Below are positions 7,395 to 14,785 of a DNA stretch of 14,785 nucleotides, in pieces (the first letter of the stretch is position 1; each line of letters starts with the position of its first letter). The DNA is from Pseudomonadota bacterium (GTDB taxonomy: Bacteria > Pseudomonadota > Gammaproteobacteria > Steroidobacterales > Steroidobacteraceae), in the NCBI GenBank assembly GCA_021820785.1, contig JAKADE010000028.1, positions 1 through 14,785 on the forward strand, in the 5' to 3' direction. The position numbers were made by a program, and so were the translations under genes. The notes beneath the pieces were generated by a model. That model worked only from the letters and a program-made list of their open reading frames with translations. It was not told where the DNA came from and did not search any database.

Positions 7395-8769
7395 TCCGAA
7401 TGGACTCGTCACCGGGTTGGAGTCCGCCGCTCTTGCGGTGCTCCGGCGTGCCTACGCGGCAGCGATGCAAGGAGAATTTCGCGAGCCGAGGGAGTCACTG
7501 AGCCCGCCGACGCAGCCCTGTACGCTGTATCTGCATGTGCCGTTTTGCGAGTCGCTCTGTCCGTTCTGTTCCTTTCACCGGGTGGCTTACCGGCTGCCCA
7601 AGGCGCAACTGTATTTTCAGGCACTGCGTGAGGAGATCCGGTATTACCACGCGCGCGGTTTCGAATTCAACGAGGTCTACGTGGGCGGCGGGACACCCAC
7701 CGTGGCGCCGGCTGAACTCGAGACCACACTCCGGCTGGTCCGAGCGCTCTGGCCCATCCGGCGTCTGTCTGTCGAGACCAATCCGAACCACTTGACCCCC
7801 GAGACGATCGCAGCGCTGCAGCGCTGCGGGGTGGATAGGCTCTCGGTCGGGGTACAGAGCTTCGATGATGTGCTGCTGCAGGAAATGGGGCGTCTGCAGC
7901 CATACGGCACGGCAGCTGAAATAGAGCGGCGCCTGGAGAGTGCACGAGGGTGCTTCGGTACGCTGAACGTGGACCTGATGTTCAATTTTCCTCACCAGAG
8001 TATTGAATCGCTGCAGCATGACCTCGCGACGGTGCGTGACCTCGGAATCGATCAGGTCTCATGCTATCCGCTCATGAGTGCGGACACGACGCGCCGCCGC
8101 ATGCGCAAGAAGATGGGGGCGGTTGAACCGGCCCGGCGCCGCGAGTACTACCGAGCGATCCTCGAGGGGCTGCAGCCCGGGTATCAGCCGTCTTCTGCGT
8201 GGTGCTTCACGCGGCAGAGCGCGAACCGTCCTTCGTCGGCTCTGGACGAATACATCATTCATTCGGGTGATTACATCGGCGCAGGCTGCGGTGCCTTCAG
8301 TTATCTCGACGGCACGCTGTATGCGACGACGTTCTCGCTGAATGCCTATCGGGAGCGGTTGGCTTCCGGACGTTCTGCGATCACCGCGTACCGGGCGCTG
8401 ACGTTCCGGCAGCGCCTGCATTACGACCTGCTCGTCGGCCTGTTCGGCCTCTCGCTGCCGTGGTCCGCGCTCGAGAGGAAGCACGGGCCGCGGGGGCGTC
8501 GTGCGCTCGCCCTGGAAGTTGCGGCATTGCGGCTGGTGGGCGCAGTCCGTGCCGAGGGCGATACGCTGCGATTAACCGAGCGCGGGATGTACTACTGGAT
8601 GCTTATGATGGCCGAATTCTTCACCGCTGTGAACGAACTCAGAGCGGCGATGCGCCGGCATATCCACGCGGAACCGGTTCCCAGCGCACGAATTCTCGAC
8701 GGATTACAACAAAATCCGCGGGGTCCCGACAAACCTCGTACCGTCATCCTCTCTCGTGATCCTTCGTGA
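7387..8769 (+). CDS. HemW/HemN-like radical SAM protein
   Basis: A 460-residue radical SAM enzyme of the HemN/HemW superfamily. The cluster-binding motif CxxxCxxC is C54, C58 and C61 (CESLCPFCSF), followed by GGGTP at 101-105 and SVETNP near 129-134. HemN proper carries a fourth cysteine two residues after C61; here the position is Phe, as in HemW and heme-utilisation relatives. This argues against coproporphyrinogen III dehydrogenase activity. The C-terminal part contains a GDYIGAGCGAFSYL stretch like the HemW C-terminal domain. It is longer than typical HemW, about 380-400 residues. The start at 7387 has AGGGG five nt upstream and overlaps hypA by 8 nt, so it belongs to the operon. A role in heme delivery to Isp1, or for the downstream decaheme cytochromes, is inference. 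Confidence 0.85.
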   Translation: MLDPNGLVTGLESAALAVLRRAYAAAMQGEFREPRESLSPPTQPCTLYLHVPFCESLCPFCSFHRVAYRLPKAQLYFQALREEIRYYHARGFEFNEVYVGGGTPTVAPAELETTLRLVRALWPIRRLSVETNPNHLTPETIAALQRCGVDRLSVGVQSFDDVLLQEMGRLQPYGTAAEIERRLESARGCFGTLNVDLMFNFPHQSIESLQHDLATVRDLGIDQVSCYPLMSADTTRRRMRKKMGAVEPARRREYYRAILEGLQPGYQPSSAWCFTRQSANRPSSALDEYIIHSGDYIGAGCGAFSYLDGTLYATTFSLNAYRERLASGRSAITAYRALTFRQRLHYDLLVGLFGLSLPWSALERKHGPRGRRALALEVAALRLVGAVRAEGDTLRLTERGMYYWMLMMAEFFTAVNELRAAMRRHIHAEPVPSARILDGLQQNPRGPDKPRTVILSRDPS

Positions 8770-9225
8770 ACGCGTTGCAGACCAGTGTAGGGACGTCCAG
8801 GCCGCCGAGGCAGGTGCGGCACACCGTTTCCCGCTAGGCCCGAGGGTCGGGAAAGTCCCACACTTCGGCCAAGTGATGCCTGAGCGAAACCATCGCTGAC
8901 AATCATTGATCCAGAGTGCGCGCAATAGGCTCGATGCCGGTGCCGGATGGGCTTCGCGGAAGCGATTCAGAGCGTTCGCCGTCAGATATTCGGCAACGTC
9001 TCGACCGTCCTTCGCATCGATCCCGCTCAGCAGTCGTTCGCACCACGGGCGGATTGAGGCCATCTGGTGATTCCGGTCAACTGACGGCGACTGAACCTGG
9101 CGTGCGCCATCGTGCCCGCCGCTGCGGAAATTCCGTACAGCGGACCTGTCGAAGCCATCGCTAGCATCCGACTGGTTCGGAGCGGGGCGCGGCACGCGGC
9201 GGTTGGAGGCGTGCGAGGAGGCCGA
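8770..9225. other. Intergenic region between hydrogenase and mtr operons
   Basis: This 456-nt stretch has no gene I can support. A minus-strand frame from ATG 9063 to a stop at 8704 (119 codons) has codon-like composition in its first ~60 codons, then looks non-coding and overlaps the 3' end of the radical SAM gene. It may be a relic of a gene. Weak stems are present: CCCGA/TCGGG at 8839-8851, CACTT/AAGTG at 8861-8875, a bulged CGTT-GCCG stem at 8973-8998, and TGGCG-TG-CGCCA at 9098-9109. None is followed by a T run, so none is a clear terminator. The mtr operon promoter presumably lies here, but I could not identify a -35/-10 or a sigma-54 site. Confidence 0.55.
9215..9221 (+). promoter_or_regulatory. 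Strong Shine-Dalgarno favouring the GTG start of the mtrC-like gene
   Basis: GAGGAGG at 9215-9221 lies 4 nt before the in-frame GTG at 9226. Alternatives are GTG 9244 and ATG 9247, served by AGGA at 9232-9235. All give the same signal peptide and lipobox. The GTG at 9226 adds two arginines to the n-region, which suits export. Confidence 0.55.
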
Positions 9226-11634
9226 GTGATCAGGAATTCACGAGTGATGGCGACAGCGGGCTGCAAAATCTTTCAGGCAGCGCTGTTCGTGGCGCTGCTC
9301 AGCTTGACGGCCTGCGGTGGAACGACCGGCGCGCCTGGTCCGGCCGGTCCGACCGGCAGCGTCGGACCGGCTGGTGCTCCCGGGAGCGGCGCAGTGAGCG
9401 CTGTCTCAGTCACGACCGCCACTCAGATCAAGACGACGATCACCTCGGTGCAGATTCCGAGCTCCGGACATCCCGAGGTCAGTTTCACGCTGACAGATGA
9501 GAACGGCGTCCCGCTCAGCGGATTGCCCCCCGCGGATGTCAGCTTCGCGATTGCAAAGCTGGTGCCTGCTGGTACGCAACTCGCGGCCTTTCCGGGGGTC
9601 CCGGCGCCGGCGCCCCTGCTGCAGCCGCAGTGGCAGTCTTATCTTTACGCCATGGTACGTCCGGCGGCGGCGTCGGTGAGCTCGACCACCCCCGTGGTCG
9701 GTACGGTGCCCGAGCCGCAAGCTGTGACGGAGCGCGGTTCGAGCGGAACGCTGGTCGACAACGGCAACGGGACGTATCAATACACCTTCAAGAAGGACAT
9801 CGCGACAGATCCGGTGGTGACTTACGTCCCGACGCTGATCCATCGCGTGGGATTGGAGATACGGGGGCTTGCGCCGGCCAACAGCCCGGTCTACACGTTC
9901 ATTCCATCGACGGGCGCGACCAGCGGACTTGATGCGGACGACGCAGTCGATGGTACAGCCTGCATCGCCTGCCATCAGCAGCTTGGATTTCACGGCGGAG
10001 CACGCACAAACGTGCAGTACTGCGTCATCTGCCACAATCCGAGCTCGGTGGATCCGTCGAGTGGAAATACCCTGGATTTCACGGTAATGATCCACAAGAT
10101 TCACATGGGAGATGCATTGCCGTCGGTGCTCGCCGGGACACACTATTACATCTACGGCTACGGTGGCGCAGTCGATGACTTCAGTAGTGTCGCGTATCCG
10201 CAGAGCGATCTCAGTGGCAATAATTCCGCCGTCTCGGGGTCGGGAACCAGGTTTTGCGCTTTATGTCATACGCCCAATGATCCGAACGCACCGCAATCGG
10301 GGAATTATCAGACTGCAATCAGCGCGGCCGCATGCGGCGCGTGTCATGACAACGTGAATTTCGTTACCGGGCAGAATCATGGACCAGGCGACCTGATAGC
10401 GACCGACGCAGACTGCGTCACGTGCCACGGGCCGACGAGCACGATTGACAATGGAGCGCTGCAGGTTGTGGTGGCCCATACCACACCCGTCGATGCGGCG
10501 GTAGAGAAATTCCAGTACAAGATCGTGAGTGTGACCAATACGGCACCGGGGCAGACCCCGAGCATCACTCTCGAGGTCCTTGATCCGACGCAGAACGACG
10601 CGCCCTACGATATTCTGAGTTCCGGCAGTCCGTTTCAGCTGTCCGGGTCGAGACTGGCGGTCGACCTGGCATGGCCGACGACGGCGTTCAACAATGTCGG
10701 CAGCGGCGGAGCGACGGCGAGCACGGGAACGCCGAATCAGCCGGTCTCGATCAGCTTTCAAAGCGGCGTCACGGCCAATGGGGATGGCACGTTCACGGCG
10801 AATTCGCCCGTGCCGATTCCGAGCACGGCGGTCGGATCGGGACAGGTTGCGGTTGAAGGGCGGGCCGTGGTGGCGCTTGCGAATCTCTCCGGCAGCGGAA
10901 CCAGTAACGTGCAGCTGGGCATCGCGGGCGTTAGCGCGAATTTTCCGATCACTGATTCGGCGGCGGTTGCGCCGACGCAGATCGTGTCGATCACCAAGTG
11001 CGACGCGTGCCATCACAATCTGACGGTGCACGGGGAGAATCGCAGCGACAACATTGAGTTGTGTGCGGCGTGTCACAACGCGAATGCGACGGATATCGGC
11101 CAGCATGTGGCCGCGAGCGGGACGTGCGCTCCGGAAGGCGTCGCGGGGGCGAATCCGGAGCAGCCGATCGATTTCAAGGTGCTGATCCACGAGATTCATG
11201 CGTCGGCGAGCCTAGATGGGAGCAATGCGCTGCGTTATCCGGGCGGGGTGACGATTTGCGGCTTCGGAGCTGCACCGACCACTTTCAAGGTCGCGTATCC
11301 GGGAATTCTCCAGGACTGCAACGCCTGTCACGTCAACTCTTCGTATTACCCGGTGAATGACGCCGTGGTGGAAGGGACCACCGTGGTGTCAAACGATCGG
11401 ACCACGCTCACCGACGACGTCGTCATTTCACCGAACGCCGCGGTGTGTTCGAGCTGTCATACGAGCGCGCTGGCGCAGCAGCACATGATCCAGAATGGCG
11501 GCAATTTCGCGGCTACCAAGACCGCAGCCGGTGCTCTGGTATCGGGAAGCACGGAGACGTGCGCGCTGTGTCATGGGCCGGGCGGCGTGGCGGACGTCAA
11601 GGTTGTGCACGATTTGGCGGACTTCCCGCAATGA
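9226..11634 (+). CDS. mtrC: Decaheme OmcA/MtrC-family outer-membrane lipoprotein cytochrome
   Basis: An 802-residue cell-surface multiheme cytochrome that passes electrons to extracellular acceptors. A lipoprotein signal ends in the lipobox LTAC with C30. Eight Gly-X-Y triplets follow at 32-55. Ten CxxCH sites are seen in two pentaheme groups: 246-401 (CIACH, CVICH, CALCH, CGACH, CVTCH) and 592-783 (CDACH, CAACH, CNACH, CSSCH, CALCH). Beta-rich stretches at ~56-245 and ~402-591 complete the beta/pentaheme/beta/pentaheme plan of MtrC and OmcA. Neither beta domain contains a cysteine, so the disulfide known in MtrC domain III is absent; two extra cysteines, C634 and C678, lie in the second heme domain. 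It is longer than Shewanella MtrC (about 670). The symbol reflects family and context, not proven orthology with mtrC as opposed to omcA. Its TGA overlaps the next ATG. Confidence 0.93.
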   Translation: MIRNSRVMATAGCKIFQAALFVALLSLTACGGTTGAPGPAGPTGSVGPAGAPGSGAVSAVSVTTATQIKTTITSVQIPSSGHPEVSFTLTDENGVPLSGLPPADVSFAIAKLVPAGTQLAAFPGVPAPAPLLQPQWQSYLYAMVRPAAASVSSTTPVVGTVPEPQAVTERGSSGTLVDNGNGTYQYTFKKDIATDPVVTYVPTLIHRVGLEIRGLAPANSPVYTFIPSTGATSGLDADDAVDGTACIACHQQLGFHGGARTNVQYCVICHNPSSVDPSSGNTLDFTVMIHKIHMGDALPSVLAGTHYYIYGYGGAVDDFSSVAYPQSDLSGNNSAVSGSGTRFCALCHTPNDPNAPQSGNYQTAISAAACGACHDNVNFVTGQNHGPGDLIATDADCVTCHGPTSTIDNGALQVVVAHTTPVDAAVEKFQYKIVSVTNTAPGQTPSITLEVLDPTQNDAPYDILSSGSPFQLSGSRLAVDLAWPTTAFNNVGSGGATASTGTPNQPVSISFQSGVTANGDGTFTANSPVPIPSTAVGSGQVAVEGRAVVALANLSGSGTSNVQLGIAGVSANFPITDSAAVAPTQIVSITKCDACHHNLTVHGENRSDNIELCAACHNANATDIGQHVAASGTCAPEGVAGANPEQPIDFKVLIHEIHASASLDGSNALRYPGGVTICGFGAAPTTFKVAYPGILQDCNACHVNSSYYPVNDAVVEGTTVVSNDRTTLTDDVVISPNAAVCSSCHTSALAQQHMIQNGGNFAATKTAAGALVSGSTETCALCHGPGGVADVKVVHDLADFPQ
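9319..9390 (+). repeat. Collagen-like Gly-X-Y run in the mtrC-like lipoprotein
   Basis: Eight consecutive Gly-X-Y triplets (GTT GAP GPA GPT GSV GPA, then GAP GSG) follow the lipidated Cys30 almost directly. Such a Pro-rich segment would act as an extended tether between the lipid anchor and the first beta domain. With only eight triplets it is too short to assume a stable triple helix. Confidence 0.8.
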
Positions 11635-12632
11635 ACGACCAGACGCATGCGGCAGATGAGATGCGACTGCGTCGGCTGGTGGCGCGGGTGGCTGTGGTGT
11701 TCGTGCTGACGGCATCGTGGGCGGGTGCGGCGGGCCTTCAACGCGCCAGCCCAGCCGCTGCGTCGGCGGTGCTGGAAAGCCCTGCGGCGCTCGGTTACAG
11801 CGCCAAGGGCGCGGATACCTGTCTTGCCTGTCACGCGATGAACGCGAAAGTTCAGGCGATTTTTCGCTCGGCTCATGCGCGTCCGGAGGATCCTCGGGGT
11901 CCGTTCGGTCCCGGGGGGCTGCAATGTGAGGCGTGCCACGGACCCGGGGCCGCTCACGCGCGTGCGATGGGCATGAAGCCGGCCGGAATTGTGGCGTTCG
12001 GACCCCATTCCCCGACGCCAGTGGCACGGCAGAACGCGATGTGTCTGAACTGCCACCGCGTCGCAGTCGGACGCAACTGGGCAAGCAGCGCGCATGCGGC
12101 CAATGAAGTCAGCTGCGCCGCCTGTCATCGCGTCCATGGGGCGAATGACCCGGTGCGCGTGCAGGCGACCCAGGCAGCGGTGTGTGGAAAATGCCATCTC
12201 GCGGTGGGGACGCAATTTTTCAAGCCCTATCATCACCCGGTGCCGGAAGGCACCATGACTTGCTCTTCGTGTCATGACCCGCACGGGTCGACCGCTCCGG
12301 CGATGCTGGTGAAGAACACGGTGAATGAGACCTGCACGCGATGCCACGCCCAGATGCGCGGCCCGTTTCTCTGGGAACATCAGCCGGTCACTGAAAATTG
12401 CGCGGAGTGCCACGTGCCGCATGGTTCGGTCATCCCCGCGCTGTTGAGCGATCAGCCGCCGATTCTCTGCCAGCAGTGCCACGATGCAGCGGGGCATCCC
12501 TCGGTGCCGTACGGGCCGCAGGGGTTGCCGGACGGAATGCCGAACCCCTATTTGCTGGTTGGCGGATGCGTCAACTGCCATTCGCGCATTCACGGATCGA
12601 ACAGCCCGTCGGGGCGTGCGCTGATGCGATAG
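11631..12632 (+). CDS. mtrA: Decaheme periplasmic cytochrome, MtrA/DmsE family
   Basis: A 333-residue c-type cytochrome with exactly ten CxxCH sites, from CLACH at residue 64 to CVNCH near 312. Length and heme count both match MtrA, which sits inside the MtrB barrel and carries electrons through the outer membrane. A Sec signal is visible: RLRRLVARV, a hydrophobic core at ~18-30, and a cleavage region around AGAAG at 31-35. Repeats such as CHDPHGS and CHVPHGS are typical of the family. The ATG at 11631 overlaps the mtrC stop (ATGA), suggesting coupling. An in-frame ATG at 11661 is a possible alternative and would leave a shorter n-region. The mtrB-like gene starts 8 nt after the stop. Confidence 0.94.
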   Translation: MNDQTHAADEMRLRRLVARVAVVFVLTASWAGAAGLQRASPAAASAVLESPAALGYSAKGADTCLACHAMNAKVQAIFRSAHARPEDPRGPFGPGGLQCEACHGPGAAHARAMGMKPAGIVAFGPHSPTPVARQNAMCLNCHRVAVGRNWASSAHAANEVSCAACHRVHGANDPVRVQATQAAVCGKCHLAVGTQFFKPYHHPVPEGTMTCSSCHDPHGSTAPAMLVKNTVNETCTRCHAQMRGPFLWEHQPVTENCAECHVPHGSVIPALLSDQPPILCQQCHDAAGHPSVPYGPQGLPDGMPNPYLLVGGCVNCHSRIHGSNSPSGRALMR

Positions 12633-12640
12633 GAGTCGTC

Positions 12641-14773
12641 ATGCACGGCTGCATTCCATCACGGAAAAGTGCATTGCCGCTCGATCGGAGTGCACGGTGT
12701 GCTGCTTTGGTTGCCGCCGCAGTCGCTACTGTGCTGGCGGGGCAGGTGGCACGGGCGGCTCCGCCTCGTCCTGATACTTCTGCCTGGACTTGTTCACGAT
12801 GTGTCTTTTACCGTGGCACGACGGCGAAGGTTCAGGGCGGGGTCCTGTATGCCGATGGCGCAAATGCGGCATCCGGACGCTACAGTGGCATCGACCGCAA
12901 CGGCGCGTACATGGAGGCGGGCGGTAGCGGCCGCTGGCGAACGGCGGGAGGCGCATACGGCAGCTTCGTGCTCGAGCGGCTGGGTTTGGATTCGAGGCGG
13001 CTGCGGGTCATGGCCGGCGAGGGGGGCATGTTTCAGTTGCGCCTGACCTATCAGGGGCAGCCGCTCCGCCAGCATGATGAGACGCTCACTCCCTATCGGC
13101 TGGTGGCCCCGGACCGGCTGGCGCTGCCTGACGATTGGGTGGCCGCGAATTCGACCCCCGGGATGAGCGCCCTGGGGGCCAGCCTCGCACCGGTGCATAT
13201 CGGCGCGAATCGTCGCACGGTGGCCCTGAGCGGTCAGGTGTTTCTTGGTTCCGACTGGACGCTGTTCGCGAAGTTCAGCCACGCACAGCGCACCGGAATG
13301 GAAGCCACCGGCGCGAGTTTTCTCACTGAGGCGCTGCAGCTGCCCGTGCCGGTCGATGATCGTACCGATAATGTCCATGCCGGCGCACTCTGGAGCGCTC
13401 GGCGCGTGAGCGTGCGCCTGGTCTACGATGGGTCGTGGTATCACGACCGGATCGCCGCGCTGACGTTCCAGGACCCGTATCTGCCCATCGTGACCGGCGC
13501 GACCGCCGGGTTGCTCTCCGGCGCACCGGACAATGACCTGCAGCAACTGGCAGTGTCGGGCCAGGTGATCCTGCCGGTGTGGTCCGGCGTGCTCACGTAT
13601 CTGGCCTCCGTCGGACGACTTGCGCAGGACGGCTCATTTGTCCCCGGCAGCGCACTCGCTTCGTTGCCGCTGTCGCTGCCGGGCTCGCTCCCCGGCGGCC
13701 TTGATCTCACGCACGATGCGCTGACGGTGGCGCTGCAACCGGCCGACCGGCTCGAACTGAGCGGACGGGCCATCTACGACGGGCACGACGATCACGCGGC
13801 CGTGCTTCGGATTCCGTATGTCGTGACCGATGCGCTGCCCGGCGGCACGTATCCGACGCCACGGTTCGGACGGGATCGCACGCGCCTCGCCGGCAGAGCC
13901 GATTACCGGTTGTGGCGCTGGTTGCGCTTGGGCATCGGGGGAACCTACGTCCATACTCACTTCTCCCCGGGCCAGGTGCTCAACTCCTCGAGCGAACAGC
14001 GAGGCTGGGTCCAGCTGGTCGTCGTGCCGGTGACGGCCGTCACCGTGAGTCTCAAAGGCGGCAGCGCGCGGCGCGATGCCTCTGCGTTCAACGCAGCCGC
14101 GCTTCCCGCCGGGGAGAATCCACTGCTGCTCGCTTACGACTATGCACCGCGCGACAGCGAGTTCCTGCAGCTGCGTGCAACGTGGGCGATCGCGGCGACC
14201 CTCGCGTGGGCGATCGATGGTTCGGCGGCTTCCGAGGCGTATCGCCGCTCGCAATTCGGTCTGAGCGACGGGCGCCAGCGCGAACTGTCAACGACCCTGA
14301 CCTGGACGCCGCTCAAGGCGTTGAGTCTGTACCTGAGCGGCAGCTACGAGCACCTGCAGGCCTCCCAGTATGCGCTGCAGCTTCCGGCGATCATCCCCTG
14401 GCAGGCGCACGAAGGAGAGTATTTCTGGAGTGCCGGCGCGGGCGGCACGTGGGTCGTGAGCCGGCGCTGGCGAATGAAGACCGATTACGTTCATGCGCGC
14501 GCGCGCAGCGATACCGGACTGAATTCGGGTGGGGGACCGCAGGCCTTTCCGCAGGATGCGTCCACGCTCGATACCGCCAAGGCCGATCTGGATTACCGCT
14601 GGTCGGCCGCGCTCACCCTGCGCGCACAGTATCGCCGGGACCAGTTCGACTCGAGCGACTGGGCGCTCGAGGGTGTTGACCCGACGACGATTCCGCTGCT
14701 GCTCGCCCTCGGCGAGCAGCCCTACCGTTATACGCTCGACAGTGTCGCGGTGTTGTTCATCTACCGGCTGTGA
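12641..14773 (+). CDS. mtrB: MtrB/PioB-family outer-membrane beta-barrel porin
   Basis: A 710-residue outer-membrane barrel that sheathes the decaheme MtrA and presents it to the surface cytochrome. The N terminus has a signal peptide (hydrophobic ~20-39, cleavage near ARAA). Right after it is WTCSRC with C51 and C54, matching the N-terminal CxxC of gammaproteobacterial MtrB proteins. The rest is alternating polar/aromatic beta-strand sequence with no heme motif, consistent with a large barrel; the last strand ends in FIYRL. Length is near Shewanella MtrB (about 700). The ATG at 12641 has AGGAG at 12631-12635, five nt upstream, and follows mtrA by 8 nt; a longer in-frame version would overlap mtrA by more than 200 nt and lacks a signal peptide. 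Only 12 nt follow the stop before the window ends. Confidence 0.92.
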   Translation: MHGCIPSRKSALPLDRSARCAALVAAAVATVLAGQVARAAPPRPDTSAWTCSRCVFYRGTTAKVQGGVLYADGANAASGRYSGIDRNGAYMEAGGSGRWRTAGGAYGSFVLERLGLDSRRLRVMAGEGGMFQLRLTYQGQPLRQHDETLTPYRLVAPDRLALPDDWVAANSTPGMSALGASLAPVHIGANRRTVALSGQVFLGSDWTLFAKFSHAQRTGMEATGASFLTEALQLPVPVDDRTDNVHAGALWSARRVSVRLVYDGSWYHDRIAALTFQDPYLPIVTGATAGLLSGAPDNDLQQLAVSGQVILPVWSGVLTYLASVGRLAQDGSFVPGSALASLPLSLPGSLPGGLDLTHDALTVALQPADRLELSGRAIYDGHDDHAAVLRIPYVVTDALPGGTYPTPRFGRDRTRLAGRADYRLWRWLRLGIGGTYVHTHFSPGQVLNSSSEQRGWVQLVVVPVTAVTVSLKGGSARRDASAFNAAALPAGENPLLLAYDYAPRDSEFLQLRATWAIAATLAWAIDGSAASEAYRRSQFGLSDGRQRELSTTLTWTPLKALSLYLSGSYEHLQASQYALQLPAIIPWQAHEGEYFWSAGAGGTWVVSRRWRMKTDYVHARARSDTGLNSGGGPQAFPQDASTLDTAKADLDYRWSAALTLRAQYRRDQFDSSDWALEGVDPTTIPLLLALGEQPYRYTLDSVAVLFIYRL

Positions 14774-14785
14774 GTCGAGCGTGGC

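Noticed and set aside
7387..8769. Oxygen-independent coproporphyrinogen III dehydrogenase (HemN)
   Set aside because: The fourth cysteine of HemN's CxxxCxxCxC motif is Phe here, so a HemW-like assignment is safer.
8839..8875. Terminator for the hydrogenase operon
   Set aside because: Only two 5-bp stems are present and neither is followed by a T run.
9112..9225. Longer N terminus for the mtrC-like protein, starting at ATG 9112
   Set aside because: It would put 38 extra residues before the lipoprotein signal and has no good ribosome-binding site; GTG 9226 has GAGGAGG just upstream.
11571..12593. 340-codon open frame antisense to the decaheme mtrA-like gene
   Set aside because: The sense strand holds ten CxxCH motifs, and the antisense translation shows no domain.

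Overview
The window is GC-rich chromosomal DNA from a proteobacterium, probably a gammaproteobacterium (inference). The evidence is a Tat-exported, membrane-bound [NiFe]-hydrogenase operon, a complete MtrCAB-type outer-membrane cytochrome conduit, and an MtrB-like barrel with the N-terminal CxxC seen in gammaproteobacterial members. There are no mobile elements, tRNA or rRNA genes, or CRISPR arrays. Genes are tightly packed, with many start/stop overlaps.

Layout. (1) 1-789, minus strand: N-terminal part of a PAS-histidine kinase that runs off the left edge. (2) 790-1242: divergent intergenic region with two inverted repeats and no promoter I can defend. (3) 1243-8769, plus strand: an apparent eight-gene operon. 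Its order is maturation protease, short HupH/HyaF-type protein, Tat-exported small subunit, Isp1 cytochrome b, Isp2 HdrD-like Fe-S protein, large subunit, HypA, and a HemW/HemN-like radical SAM protein. The order small-isp1-isp2-large marks an Isp-type (group 1e-like) uptake hydrogenase. (4) 8770-9225: 456 nt without a convincing gene. (5) 9226-14773, plus strand: a decaheme OmcA/MtrC-family lipoprotein, a decaheme MtrA/DmsE-family periplasmic cytochrome, and an MtrB/PioB-family outer-membrane barrel.

How the genes could work together (inference). The hydrogenase oxidises H2 in the periplasm and passes electrons through Isp1 heme b to the quinone pool or to cytoplasmic Isp2. The MtrCAB conduit carries periplasmic electrons across the outer membrane to minerals or other extracellular acceptors, or could run in reverse. 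Their adjacency on one strand suggests H2-driven extracellular electron transfer. No CymA-like inner-membrane quinol dehydrogenase is present in the window, so the step linking the two modules is not visible. The HemW-like gene may supply heme to Isp1. HypA and the protease are operon-embedded maturation factors; hypB-F must lie elsewhere.
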